A stretch of DNA of 8,479 nucleotides, taken from positions 1 to 8,479 of the forward strand of contig JAISWY010000021.1 of the NCBI GenBank assembly GCA_031270925.1, given 5' to 3'. Each line of letters begins with the position of its first letter. Within the stretch, counting starts at the first letter, position 1. The position numbers were made by a program, and so were the translations under genes. The notes under the pieces were generated by a model, which was given only the letters and a program-made list of their open reading frames with translations, did not search any database and was not told the origin of the DNA. Positions 1 to 5,922 of the stretch are shown here, piece after piece. This stretch comes from Candidatus Symbiothrix sp. (lineage in GTDB: Bacteria; Bacteroidota; Bacteroidia; Bacteroidales; Azobacteroidaceae).

Positions 1-2
1 GC

Positions 3-119
3 AGTATTCAACGATTCAAAGAAAACAAACATGCAGATAAACTCCCATTCTCAATTATGATTGGATACATACAAGATGGTAATAGCGCGGATTGCTGGTT
101 AAAGAAAATAAATGAATGA
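3..119 (+). CDS. 3' end of an unrecognised gene (partial, possibly frameshifted)
   Basis: An open frame runs in from the left edge and ends at TGA 117-119, giving 38 residues: SIQRFKENKHADKLPFSIMI, then GYIQDGNSADCWLKKINE. The start lies outside the window. I do not recognise the family. The segment PFSIMIGYIQ looks like a buried beta-strand, and DCWLKKINE like the start of an amphipathic helix. The stop falls inside an (AATG)4 repeat (111-126). If the repeat had two units instead of four, the frame would run on as KINEWIAELV into the ORF at 116-280 and extend the helix smoothly. The annotated end may therefore be a recent frameshift and not the native C-terminus. The sequence is clearly more A/T-rich than the genes to the right. 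That it is coding is moderately supported; its function is unknown. Confidence 0.5.
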   Translation, partial: SIQRFKENKHADKLPFSIMIGYIQDGNSADCWLKKINE

Positions 120-126
120 ATGAATG
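111..126. repeat. (AATG)4 tetranucleotide microsatellite at a gene end
   Basis: Four perfect AATG units span 111-126 and are followed by a G. The repeat contains the stop codon of the upstream reading frame (TGA 117-119) and the ATG of the next ORF (116-118). Since four is not a multiple of three, gain or loss of a unit changes the frame. Only two or fewer units leave the upstream frame open into the downstream ORF. Tetranucleotide repeats within reading frames are a known substrate for slipped-strand mispairing. Confidence 0.85.
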
Positions 127-280
127 GATAGCTGAGTTGGTAAATGCAAATACTGCTCTCTGGCATAAAGAGGATTGTTTAAACAAATATGATTCTAATA
201 AATGTGATAGATTCTTATCTTTACACAAAAGAAAAGATGGAACAACTATAACATTACATCACTATTGGATAAAACTATAA
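116..280 (+). CDS. Small ORF (54 aa), either a coupled gene or the detached C-terminus of the upstream gene
   Basis: ATG 116-118 overlaps the upstream TGA (ATGA arrangement) and the frame runs to TAA 278-280. The 54-residue product begins MNEWIAELVNANTALWHKED and ends LHHYWIKL. It is rich in Trp, His, Lys and Asn and has two Cys, no signal peptide and no membrane segment. The ATGA overlap would allow reinitiation by ribosomes finishing the upstream gene. Alternatively it is the original C-terminus of that gene, split off by expansion of the AATG repeat: in the two-unit version the joined sequence WLKKINEWIAELVNANTALW reads as one continuous amphipathic helix, which I find the better explanation. 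The family is not recognised. The 28-bp repeat that also ends hipA begins 8 nt after the stop. Confidence 0.45.
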   Translation: MNEWIAELVNANTALWHKEDCLNKYDSNKCDRFLSLHKRKDGTTITLHHYWIKL

Positions 281-288
281 AAACAAAT

Positions 289-316
289 TAAACAAAACTT
301 ATTCCCAAATTTGTAC
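289..316 (+). repeat. 28-bp direct repeat, copy 1 (left side of hipBA)
   Basis: The 28 bases from TAAACAAAACTTATTC to CCCAAATTTGTAC at 289-316 are identical to 2055-2082. The match breaks on both sides (T288 against G2054, T317 against C2083). The copies are 1,766 bp apart start to start and bracket the hipBA operon. The 3' part, AAATTTGTAC, resembles a Bacteroidota -7 promoter box, but no TTTG lies at the expected upstream distance. The repeat may be a target-site or recombination scar, or a shared 3'-UTR/promoter-like element. Confidence 0.9.
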
Positions 317-423
317 TGCAGGAGCGTTAACATATCTGATGGATTATGGATAATAAGTAAAGGGCAAACCTGCTTATTTCAATCCGACAACATAAAAAAC
401 ACTCAAGCAAAATCCACATAATG
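317..423. other. A/T-rich leader region upstream of the hipBA promoter, no gene seen
   Basis: Between the left 28-bp repeat and the hipBA promoter I see no supported gene. One frame is open from the TAA at 280 to 421, but it has no ATG and does not look like a conserved protein. A 5-bp inverted pair (GCAGG 318-322, CCTGC 369-373) is too weak to call a structure. Confidence 0.5.
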
Positions 424-454
424 TTTGATATCCAAAACAAAACCACTACCTTTG
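424..454 (+). promoter_or_regulatory. Bacteroides-type promoter of hipBA
   Basis: TTTG at 424-427 (-33 box) and TACCTTTG at 447-454 (-7 box, consensus TAnnTTTG) are separated by 19 nt, matching the Bacteroidota primary sigma consensus. Transcription would start a few bases past 454, so an upstream in-frame ATG at 425 is excluded as the hipB start and ATG 473 is favoured, giving a very short leader. Two small inverted half-site pairs overlap the boxes: TTTG-n5-CAAA (424-436) on the -33 box and TTG-n4-CAA (452-461) on the -7 box. HipB-type repressors autoregulate by binding palindromes at their own promoter, so these are candidate operators, but the arms are only 3-4 bp. Confidence 0.75.
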
Positions 455-472
455 TACGCAATATTAAACATT

Positions 473-808
473 ATGAACAGAGAAAAATATACATTACTCC
501 CCCGTCTTACAAAGATTCTGGAAGAATTGGGCGAGGACATCAAACTGGCGCGGCTCCGGCGAAAACTAAGCGCCGAGCAGGTTTCCGAACGGGCGGGCAT
601 TTCCCGTTCCACACTTTGGCAGATTGAAAGAGGACAGCCGAATGTTTCGATGGGTTATTATGCGCAAGTGCTGTTTGTATTGGGTTTGGAGAAGAATCTC
701 TCCATCATGGCTGCCGACGACGCACTTGGGCGAAAATTGCAGGATGCGGAAATATTGGTAAAGAAACGCGCTCCGAAAAGAAAAACAGCAACAAAAGATG
801 AACAGTAA
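473..808 (+). CDS. hipB: HipB-like XRE-family antitoxin / transcriptional repressor
   Basis: This 111-residue protein is a helix-turn-helix DNA-binding protein of the XRE/HTH_3 family, expected to bind and neutralise the HipA toxin and to repress the operon. The HTH spans about residues 19-75. The recognition part reads VSERAGISRSTLWQIERGQP (37-56), typical of lambda-Cro-like domains, where SxSTLWxxERG is the usual core. The tail (96-111) is basic, KKRAPKRK, and probably flexible; a C-terminal antitoxin tail that contacts the toxin or is degraded is common in this family, but that is inference here. I chose ATG 473 over the in-frame ATG 425 because 425 lies inside the promoter's -33 box. Its last 11 nt overlap hipA, indicating coupled translation. 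The length is normal for HipB. Confidence 0.87.
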   Translation: MNREKYTLLPRLTKILEELGEDIKLARLRRKLSAEQVSERAGISRSTLWQIERGQPNVSMGYYAQVLFVLGLEKNLSIMAADDALGRKLQDAEILVKKRAPKRKTATKDEQ

Positions 809-2057
809 CAAGGAAATACCGGTTTATGCCGATTGGGACGGATTAAAAGCACCTCAATTCACTGGTACGCTGTATTCTTCCTATTCAAGAGGAAAGGAAA
901 TCTTTTCTTTTGAGTATAATAAAGAGTGGCTACAATCTTCTTTTGTGCAGGAAATCGACCCGGATTTGGGGCTTTACCCCGGCATTCAGTATTTGCGTGA
1001 TGTGAAAAGCAATTTCGGTGTATTTTTGGATTCTTCACCTGACAGATGGGGACGGACGTTGATGGACAGGCGCGAATCTGTTCTTGCCCGCATGGAAAAC
1101 CGCGGGCATCGGAATCTGAATGAATCGGACTATCTATTAGGCGTTTTCGACGAGCAGCGGATGGGCGCTTTGCGTTTCAAAGAAACCGAATCGGGCGCTT
1201 TTATGAACAATAATCCTGACTTTGCGACACCGCCATGGACATCCATCCGCGAACTCGAACAGGCAAGTTATCAGTTGGAAAACGACTTGATGACCGATGA
1301 TCCCGAAATCCTGAAATGGTTGTATATGCTGCTGGCGCCCGGTTCCTCGCTGGGCGGAGCGCGACCGAAAGCAGGCGTCAGGAACACTGACGGGGCATTG
1401 TGGATTGCCAAATTCCCGAGCAGGGAAGACCGGTACGACACAGGCGCTTGGGAAATGCTTGCAAATGAATTGGCGCAAATGGCAGGACTGAACATGGCTC
1501 AGGCAATGGCAAGACCATTCTCCGGTAAACACCATACTTTTTTGACCAAACGTTTCGACCGGACCAATACTGGAAAACGTTTGCACTTTGCCTCTGCCAT
1601 GACGCTATTAGGTTATACCGATGGCGTTAGTTTTCAAGAAGGTGCAAGCTATTTGGAACTGGCTGAATTTATTACACGCAAAGGAGCAAATGTAAATCAG
1701 GATTTGGAAGAACTGTTCCGTCGCATCGTGTTTTCCATTTGCATCAGCAATACCGACGACCATTTGCGAAATCATGGTTTCCTGCTGACAAAAACCGGAT
1801 GGACACTTTCGCCCGCTTATGACATTAATCCCAATCCGAAAGGAACAGGTTTGAAATTGAATATCTCGGCACATGACAATGCTTTGGATTTGGATTTAGC
1901 AGCCGAAGTCGCTCCTTTTTTCCGTTTGACGGACGACAAGGCTACTGCAATTATTCAAAATACGGTGAATGTTGTATCCCGATGGAAACAAATTGCCGCA
2001 AAGTACAAACTGTCAAGAGATGAACAGGAGAGAATGAGTCCGGCGTTCAGAACGTAA
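798..2057 (+). CDS. hipA: HipA-family toxin (Ser/Thr kinase fold), full length
   Basis: The 419-residue protein contains both HipA parts: the N-terminal subdomain (about 1-130, ending in the YLLGVFDEQRMGALRF region at 112-127) and the kinase core (about 175-400). The flexible loop that carries the autophosphorylated Ser in E. coli HipA corresponds to PGSSLGGARPKAGV (181-194). K205 in LWIAKFPS fits the ATP-anchoring Lys. NTDDHLRNHGFLL (318-330) is the catalytic N-D-D-H-x-x-N block, and LSPAYDINP (337-345) matches the metal-binding D block. Key residues all appear present, so it is probably active. E. coli HipA phosphorylates glutamyl-tRNA synthetase and induces dormancy; the target here is not known, and the loop (SSLGGARPKA) differs from E. 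coli. Many Bacteroidota encode HipA as two split proteins, so an unsplit form is noteworthy. The stop TAA is the first part of the right 28-bp repeat. Confidence 0.92.
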   Translation: MNSNKEIPVYADWDGLKAPQFTGTLYSSYSRGKEIFSFEYNKEWLQSSFVQEIDPDLGLYPGIQYLRDVKSNFGVFLDSSPDRWGRTLMDRRESVLARMENRGHRNLNESDYLLGVFDEQRMGALRFKETESGAFMNNNPDFATPPWTSIRELEQASYQLENDLMTDDPEILKWLYMLLAPGSSLGGARPKAGVRNTDGALWIAKFPSREDRYDTGAWEMLANELAQMAGLNMAQAMARPFSGKHHTFLTKRFDRTNTGKRLHFASAMTLLGYTDGVSFQEGASYLELAEFITRKGANVNQDLEELFRRIVFSICISNTDDHLRNHGFLLTKTGWTLSPAYDINPNPKGTGLKLNISAHDNALDLDLAAEVAPFFRLTDDKATAIIQNTVNVVSRWKQIAAKYKLSRDEQERMSPAFRT

Positions 2058-2082
2058 ACAAAACTTATTCCCAAATTTGTAC
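2055..2082 (+). repeat. 28-bp direct repeat, copy 2 (contains the hipA stop codon)
   Basis: This sequence is identical to 289-316. Its first three bases are the hipA stop codon TAA. The remainder occupies the short convergent gap between hipA and the dipeptidase gene (2058-2119). No convincing rho-independent terminator is visible in that gap. The position fits the right junction of a module carrying hipBA. Confidence 0.9.
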
Positions 2083-2119
2083 CTTAGCGACTGCGCAAGG
2101 GAAGAACGTGAAATTTTCA

Positions 2120-3343
2120 TCAACGCACACAAGCCTCCATTACCCGCATCAAATTTCCACCCCAAATTTTGGCAATCGCTTCTTCGGAATAACCGCGCCG
2201 AAGCAATTCCATCGTAATTTGTGGAAATTCGCTAACAGACTTACAATCAACCAATTCGCCGCCGCCATCGAAATCAGAACCGATGCCAACATGGTCGATG
2301 CCAACTGTTTTTACAATGTAATCAATGTGATCGACGGCGTCTTTGACTGTCGCTTTGCCCGATTTTTTCAAAAACCCGGTATAAAGGCAAACTTGTATCA
2401 CTCCGCCTTTATCAGCAATCGCACGCATCAATTTATCCGAAATATTGCGCGGATGATTGCATAATTTCTTAACCGACGAGTGCGATGCAATAATCGGAAA
2501 CGCACTGATTTTCAAGACGTCGAATGAAGTTTTTTCGGAAGTATGGGAAATATCGACCATCATACCCAAGCGGTTCATTTCGCGTACAACTTGTTTCCCG
2601 AAATCGCTTAAGCCTTTGTGTTCCTGCTTGCTGCGAACGGCGGCATCGCACAAATCGTTATCGCCGTTGTGCGACAATGTGATGTAGCGCACGCCCATCT
2701 CGGCGAATTTCCGCACATTGCGAATATCTTTTCCCAAACCGTAACCATTTTCGATGCCGAGAAAAATCGCTTTTTTGCCTTCGCCTTTCAAGCGTTTTAA
2801 ATCATCGGTAGTACGGGCGATGCCTGCAATCGACTGATTTTTTTCAACTTGCCGAATCACTTCTTTCAAAATGGATTCGGTTTTTGCGACCGTTTTCTGC
2901 GAAGTTTTCTCATCTCGCGCCCCTTGGTGAAGGTAAGCCACCATGAAAGTTGCGTCCAGCATCCCGTCCATCATTTGTGGTATATCCATTTTGAGGTCAT
3001 AATTCACATACATGTTTTCCGAAGCTCCCAAATCTTTCGGATTTACTTTGAAAGTTGGATTTCGTTTCCCAATATCAATTCCATAAGGGAAAAACATTGG
3101 TGTATCGCAATGTGAATCAATTGAATAGATTCTTTTGTGAATTTTTTTGGCACAATGATACAATTCCGCTTCACTGACCGTATTCCGGAAAAGCGCCGTC
3201 ATGGTATCGTTGCCGGCCGCGCGAATAACAGTATCGGAGCAGGCGGTAGAAACGTACGAAAGATTATCTTTGCGATTGACCGACAGGCCAATAAGTACAT
3301 TACTCATGAATATCAGGATAAAAATATACGTTTTCAAAACCAA
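2120..3343 (-). CDS. Membrane-dipeptidase-type metallopeptidase, family M19, secreted or inner-membrane anchored
   Basis: The 407-residue protein matches M19 (renal dipeptidase) enzymes, zinc hydrolases of dipeptides that include D-amino-acid or dehydro forms. The ligands are visible: H78 and D80 in IDSHCD, E198 in LGIENGY, H267 in VDISHTS, H288 in IIASHSS, and the catalytic-site D357 in GIGSDFDG. The conserved WGGNLMRV (394-401) closes the barrel. Length is usual for the family. The start is uncertain. TTG at 3343 gives VLKTYIFILIFMSNVLIGL, a good signal peptide or anchor, while ATG at 3307 would remove most of it; I prefer TTG. No lipobox is seen. It lies 82 nt downstream of the GH5-like gene in the same direction and could belong to the same operon or have its own promoter (none recognised). 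The context suggests peptide trimming from a glycoconjugate or peptidoglycan, which is inference. Confidence 0.92.
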   Translation of the reverse strand: MVLKTYIFILIFMSNVLIGLSVNRKDNLSYVSTACSDTVIRAAGNDTMTALFRNTVSEAELYHCAKKIHKRIYSIDSHCDTPMFFPYGIDIGKRNPTFKVNPKDLGASENMYVNYDLKMDIPQMMDGMLDATFMVAYLHQGARDEKTSQKTVAKTESILKEVIRQVEKNQSIAGIARTTDDLKRLKGEGKKAIFLGIENGYGLGKDIRNVRKFAEMGVRYITLSHNGDNDLCDAAVRSKQEHKGLSDFGKQVVREMNRLGMMVDISHTSEKTSFDVLKISAFPIIASHSSVKKLCNHPRNISDKLMRAIADKGGVIQVCLYTGFLKKSGKATVKDAVDHIDYIVKTVGIDHVGIGSDFDGGGELVDCKSVSEFPQITMELLRRGYSEEAIAKIWGGNLMRVMEACVR

Positions 3344-3425
3344 ATGTTTCTAAAATTGAAGCAAAAACCACCAGCACGTTACCACAACGGATGAAATGGA
3401 GGTAATAGCAAGTGAAATGTAGTAA

Positions 3426-4502
3426 TCATTCCCGCAAAGTCAGCGACTTAATCAAATCCACTTCTTCCTGTTTATAAGGTGTTCCATCGCTCCGGAAAAT
3501 TTCATGAAACCAAAGCGCCGGCTCCGAACCATCGGGAATGGGTTCATCCCAAGCGTATTTCGTATTGGTTTTTCCGGCCACCAAGCCCCAGTTGATTGCA
3601 CCCACGTTTTCGCGTTTCAGCATCGGCATAATGGTCGAAAATACACTGTTGTTGCGACGCGCCATGTATTCGGTGCAAATTAGCGGGCGTTGGTATTTCC
3701 GCAGACTGTCGATGGCGGCCTGGTGTGCTTCGACCGTACTGTAATTGTGATAAGTCGTTATATCGGAATGTGCTAATTGATAGGCGTTTAATTCCGTCAA
3801 ATTTTCGTTCCAAACACCGACCGAAACCGGTTGCGAAGGACGAATCGTCCACGCCCATTCAAATACTTTTTGCACCAAAGGCAGAGAACGGTTGCCGTAG
3901 TTCGAATTTCCCGGTTCGTTGTATAAATCCCAAAGTAAGATGCGTTTATCGTTTTGAAAATCGGTCAAAACATCTTTCACGTAATCTTCCAAAACGGTTA
4001 TCAAAGTCGAATCTTGGAAAATCAAATCGCCCGGATCGCGCACCCAACCCGAATTGTGAACGCCCGGCTTCGGTTCGGGTTGCTTGCCGGAGGTGTAAGT
4101 CGGATTCCAGCAATCGTCCATAAACACGAAAATCGTTTTGATACCGTGCTGATCGGCGATGTTCAGGTATTGATTGACGCGGTTTTTGAAGCCATCCTTA
4201 TCAACTTCCCAAGCTACGTGATGCAGATACACGCGCATACAATTCAGACCGATGGCTTCAGCCCAAGCCAATTCGCGGTTGATGGTGGCCGTGTCGAAGG
4301 TTTCGGCCTGCCACATTTCCAATTGGTTGATGGCGGTACTCGGAATAAAGTCGCAACCGCGTAGCCAGCCTTGCTTGGCGTACCATTCGTTGGCTTTTTC
4401 GACACTCCATTGCTTGGATTCCAAGCAGCGCTCATTTTCGTTTGTTTTTTTGCATCCCATTAATAAACAGATAGATGCAATTAAAATAATTGATTTTTTC
4501 AT
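3426..4502 (-). CDS. Clan GH-A (GH5/cellulase-like) glycoside hydrolase, lipoprotein
   Basis: The 358-residue protein starts with a lipoprotein signal, MKKSIILIASICLLMGC, with Cys17 as the lipid-modified residue, so it is probably tethered to a membrane surface. The rest is a TIM-barrel glycosidase. WLRGCDFIPSTAINQLEMW (46-64) is the first strand region, NCMRVYLHHVAWEVD (87-101) the second, and KTIFVFMDDCWN (122-133) the third. LLWDLYNEPGN (189-199) carries the acid/base Glu196, and PLICTEYMAR (273-282) the nucleophile Glu278. INWGLVAGKTNT (303-314) supplies an aromatic subsite residue, W305. This two-Glu layout is that of retaining beta-glycanases such as cellulases and mannanases; the exact subfamily and substrate cannot be told. 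The gene begins 9 nt after the phosphoesterase stop, so the two are very probably cotranscribed. Confidence 0.85.
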   Translation of the reverse strand: MKKSIILIASICLLMGCKKTNENERCLESKQWSVEKANEWYAKQGWLRGCDFIPSTAINQLEMWQAETFDTATINRELAWAEAIGLNCMRVYLHHVAWEVDKDGFKNRVNQYLNIADQHGIKTIFVFMDDCWNPTYTSGKQPEPKPGVHNSGWVRDPGDLIFQDSTLITVLEDYVKDVLTDFQNDKRILLWDLYNEPGNSNYGNRSLPLVQKVFEWAWTIRPSQPVSVGVWNENLTELNAYQLAHSDITTYHNYSTVEAHQAAIDSLRKYQRPLICTEYMARRNNSVFSTIMPMLKRENVGAINWGLVAGKTNTKYAWDEPIPDGSEPALWFHEIFRSDGTPYKQEEVDLIKSLTLRE

Positions 4503-4511
4503 GATTTTTAT

Positions 4512-5591
4512 TTATTCAATTGTAAATTCAAATTCATCAAAAGATTCTTTCCGGTGCGCCAAATGTTTTGTGGCGGACGAAATTCCGAACAAGGGCGAAT
4601 AGGTTCGCACGCGAACGGTTTTTCCGTCGGGTAAAAATTCAAGGATGCGCAACCACCCGTCGCCGCCATTACCTTCCCAACCGCCGCCCAGCGTTTGCAC
4701 GTTGAACATCATCTGATTAACGGTTTTTCCGGCTTTGTTTTTATCGGTGCGAAAGCCGACATTATCGGCAAATTCGCCGTTGCCCGTAGCGGTGTGGCCG
4801 CAAATCAGCAGGCCGATATTGGGAGTGGGTTCGAGCAATTTTTTCCAGATTTGCTCACCGTTGTTGCCGGGTTCCAATGAGTAGGGATTGTCTGTTAAAC
4901 GTTGGTTTTTAAGGTTTTGCGGTTCCATATAGGCGTGAGTCATCACGATAATCTTATAATTTTTGTATGGATCGCTGTCGGCCAAATTTTTTGCCCAAGT
5001 CAAAACTTCATTACGCGGATAAAACTCGGTAGTGATTACGAGCAAGTCGCCCCAACACGGTTCATGAAAGGCAAATGCCGCATTTTCAAGCGATTCAACC
5101 TTGTTCCGGTTGGGAAAAACCGATACGCAAGTGTTGCGCCAAGCACTGTTGCGTTCAAACGGGAAATATTCGGGAAAATGGGTGGAAGCGTTTTCTGCAG
5201 CGCGATAACCGTAATCGTGATTGCCGCAGGAAATGATGTAAGGAACTTTATTGTCTAAACGAGCGAAGGCCCGCGATGAGGCTTCCCACATTTCGCGCGA
5301 AGTTTGATTGAGCATTGCGCGATTACAAACGATATTTTCGTTTTGCTCCACCAAATCGCCGGTGCAAAGTACACTTTTGATGTGCAGTTGATCGATATTG
5401 TCGGCGATCCAGGCCGTGCAAAGCTCTAAAATCGGCTGATTGATGTCGTATTTGACATAAGCTTGCGGATCGCCCAAAAGAATCATACTAAACGATTCGC
5501 GATCGCTCAATGATTGGCGGTCGGCACGGTTTTGTGCCTCTGTTTGAACCACAAACAGCGTGATTATCAATAGAGTAACTGTTTTTTTCAT
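4512..5591 (-). CDS. Secreted calcineurin-like metallophosphoesterase
   Basis: The 359-residue protein has a signal peptide (1-19, ...VVQTEA before Q20) and a dinuclear-metal phosphoesterase core. The motifs in order are GDPQ (40-43), CTGDLVE (76-82), SCGNHDYG (121-128), VMTHAY (216-221) and ICGHTA (263-268). These supply D41, D79, N124/H125, H219 and H266. Two positions differ from the textbook set: the usual DxH is D-x-Q (Q43), and the final GHxH is GHTA, lacking its second His. The GDPQ type is seen in secreted members of this superfamily, so the enzyme is probably active, perhaps with altered metal or substrate preference. Reaction partners are unknown; hydrolysis of phosphomono- or diesters attached to a glycan is plausible from its position among glycosidases. 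The preceding 331 nt hold the inverted-repeat element, so it may be expressed separately from GH43. Confidence 0.88.
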   Translation of the reverse strand: MKKTVTLLIITLFVVQTEAQNRADRQSLSDRESFSMILLGDPQAYVKYDINQPILELCTAWIADNIDQLHIKSVLCTGDLVEQNENIVCNRAMLNQTSREMWEASSRAFARLDNKVPYIISCGNHDYGYRAAENASTHFPEYFPFERNSAWRNTCVSVFPNRNKVESLENAAFAFHEPCWGDLLVITTEFYPRNEVLTWAKNLADSDPYKNYKIIVMTHAYMEPQNLKNQRLTDNPYSLEPGNNGEQIWKKLLEPTPNIGLLICGHTATGNGEFADNVGFRTDKNKAGKTVNQMMFNVQTLGGGWEGNGGDGWLRILEFLPDGKTVRVRTYSPLFGISSATKHLAHRKESFDEFEFTIE

Positions 5592-5677
5592 TTCATTTAA
5601 ACGTTAATCAGTGTAAATTATTGTAATGGATTCGACTCTTTGTGATGAATAAATTTAATCCATAATTGATAATTTTC
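5592..5677. other. A/T-rich leader of the phosphoesterase gene
   Basis: These 86 nt sit between the phosphoesterase ATG and the left end of the inverted-repeat element. I searched for the Bacteroides -7 box on the minus strand (CAAAnnTA when read on +) and found none here or in the element, so no promoter can be assigned. The rest of the 331-nt gap is the element at 5678-5920. Confidence 0.5.
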
Positions 5678-5920
5678 CGGCTAAATCTTTTTTTTGAGGC
5701 GCTATTGTTGTAAGTACAGGGATAATAATGTGTAAATCAGACGTCTCGTTCGCGGTAATGAACGATTCGTTCGCGGTAATGAATGACTTATTACCGCGAA
5801 CGAATGGCTTATTACCGGATAAATTCCACTCTTCGATTATTGGCTCTGCCTTTTGGAGACATCTGATTTTAATTTAGCTGCCTTGAAAAGTCAATAGCGC
5901 CTCAAAAAAAGATTTAACCG
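5678..5920. mobile_element. Nested inverted-repeat element, MITE-like (243 bp, non-coding)
   Basis: The outer arms are 5678-5707 (begins CGGCTAAATC, ends GGCGCTATTG) and 5892-5920 (begins CAATAGCGCC, ends GATTTAACCG). They are reverse complements apart from one C/T difference and one base in the T8/A7 run. The middle arms, 5734-5747 and 5856-5869, match at 13 of 14. The inner arms, 5765-5780 and 5790-5805, match at 16 of 16 around a 9-nt loop. No ORF lies inside. The right end stops 2 nt before the GH43 stop codon (5923-5925). Short length, long terminal inverted repeats and no coding capacity fit a MITE. I see no clear target-site duplication, so a large structured regulatory or terminator-like repeat is the main alternative. 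As RNA it could fold into one long interrupted hairpin on either strand. Confidence 0.6.
5746..5817. repeat. Four ~21-bp repeats, two direct and two inverted, forming the core hairpin
   Basis: TCGTTCGCGGTAATGAA occurs at 5746-5762 and again at 5767-5783, a 21-bp period. The opposite orientation follows: CTTATTACCG occurs at 5787-5796 and 5808-5817, again 21 bp apart, and the first copy continues as CGAACGAATGG. The common core is ATTACCGCGAACGA and its complement. The fourth copy diverges after ATTACCGG. The 21-bp spacing (about two helical turns) would place protein-binding sites on one face of the DNA, but amplification of the hairpin itself would give the same pattern. Confidence 0.8.
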
Positions 5921-5922
5921 TA

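Noticed and set aside
211..218. GH43 residues (not bases) 211-218: Asp in place of the usual catalytic Glu, suggesting an inactive enzyme
   Set aside because: The TD(G/A)PF form is, to my recollection, normal in some GH43 subfamilies, and the other catalytic positions (D43, D151) are present, so I do not call it inactive.
289..316. The 28-bp repeat as an active promoter (AAATTTGTAC resembles a -7 box)
   Set aside because: The -7 match is imperfect and there is no TTTG box at 19-20 nt upstream in either copy. The right copy would also drive transcription into the oppositely oriented dipeptidase gene.
281..421. Open frame continuing for 46 codons after the TAA at 278-280, in frame with the small ORF
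   Set aside because: It has no ATG, lies in A/T-rich sequence, passes through the 28-bp repeat and does not look like a conserved protein. Readthrough is not supported.
425..472. Upstream in-frame ATG giving a 16-residue longer HipB
   Set aside because: The ATG lies inside the -33 promoter box and would not be in the transcript; ATG 473 follows the promoter at a suitable distance.
2108..2464. 118-codon + strand ORF, and other + strand ORFs across 2100-8400
   Set aside because: They lie antisense to genes with clear family motifs and their translations show no domain; they are shadow frames.
3344..3425. Terminator or promoter between the GH5-like gene and the dipeptidase
   Set aside because: Only a 4-bp stem (CGTT/AACG) near 3390 and no acceptable -33/-7 pair were found on the minus strand.
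5678..5920. Simple rho-independent terminator for GH43
   Set aside because: The T-run lies inside the outer arm and not after a stem, and the structure is much longer and more elaborate than a terminator, although it may still stop transcription.
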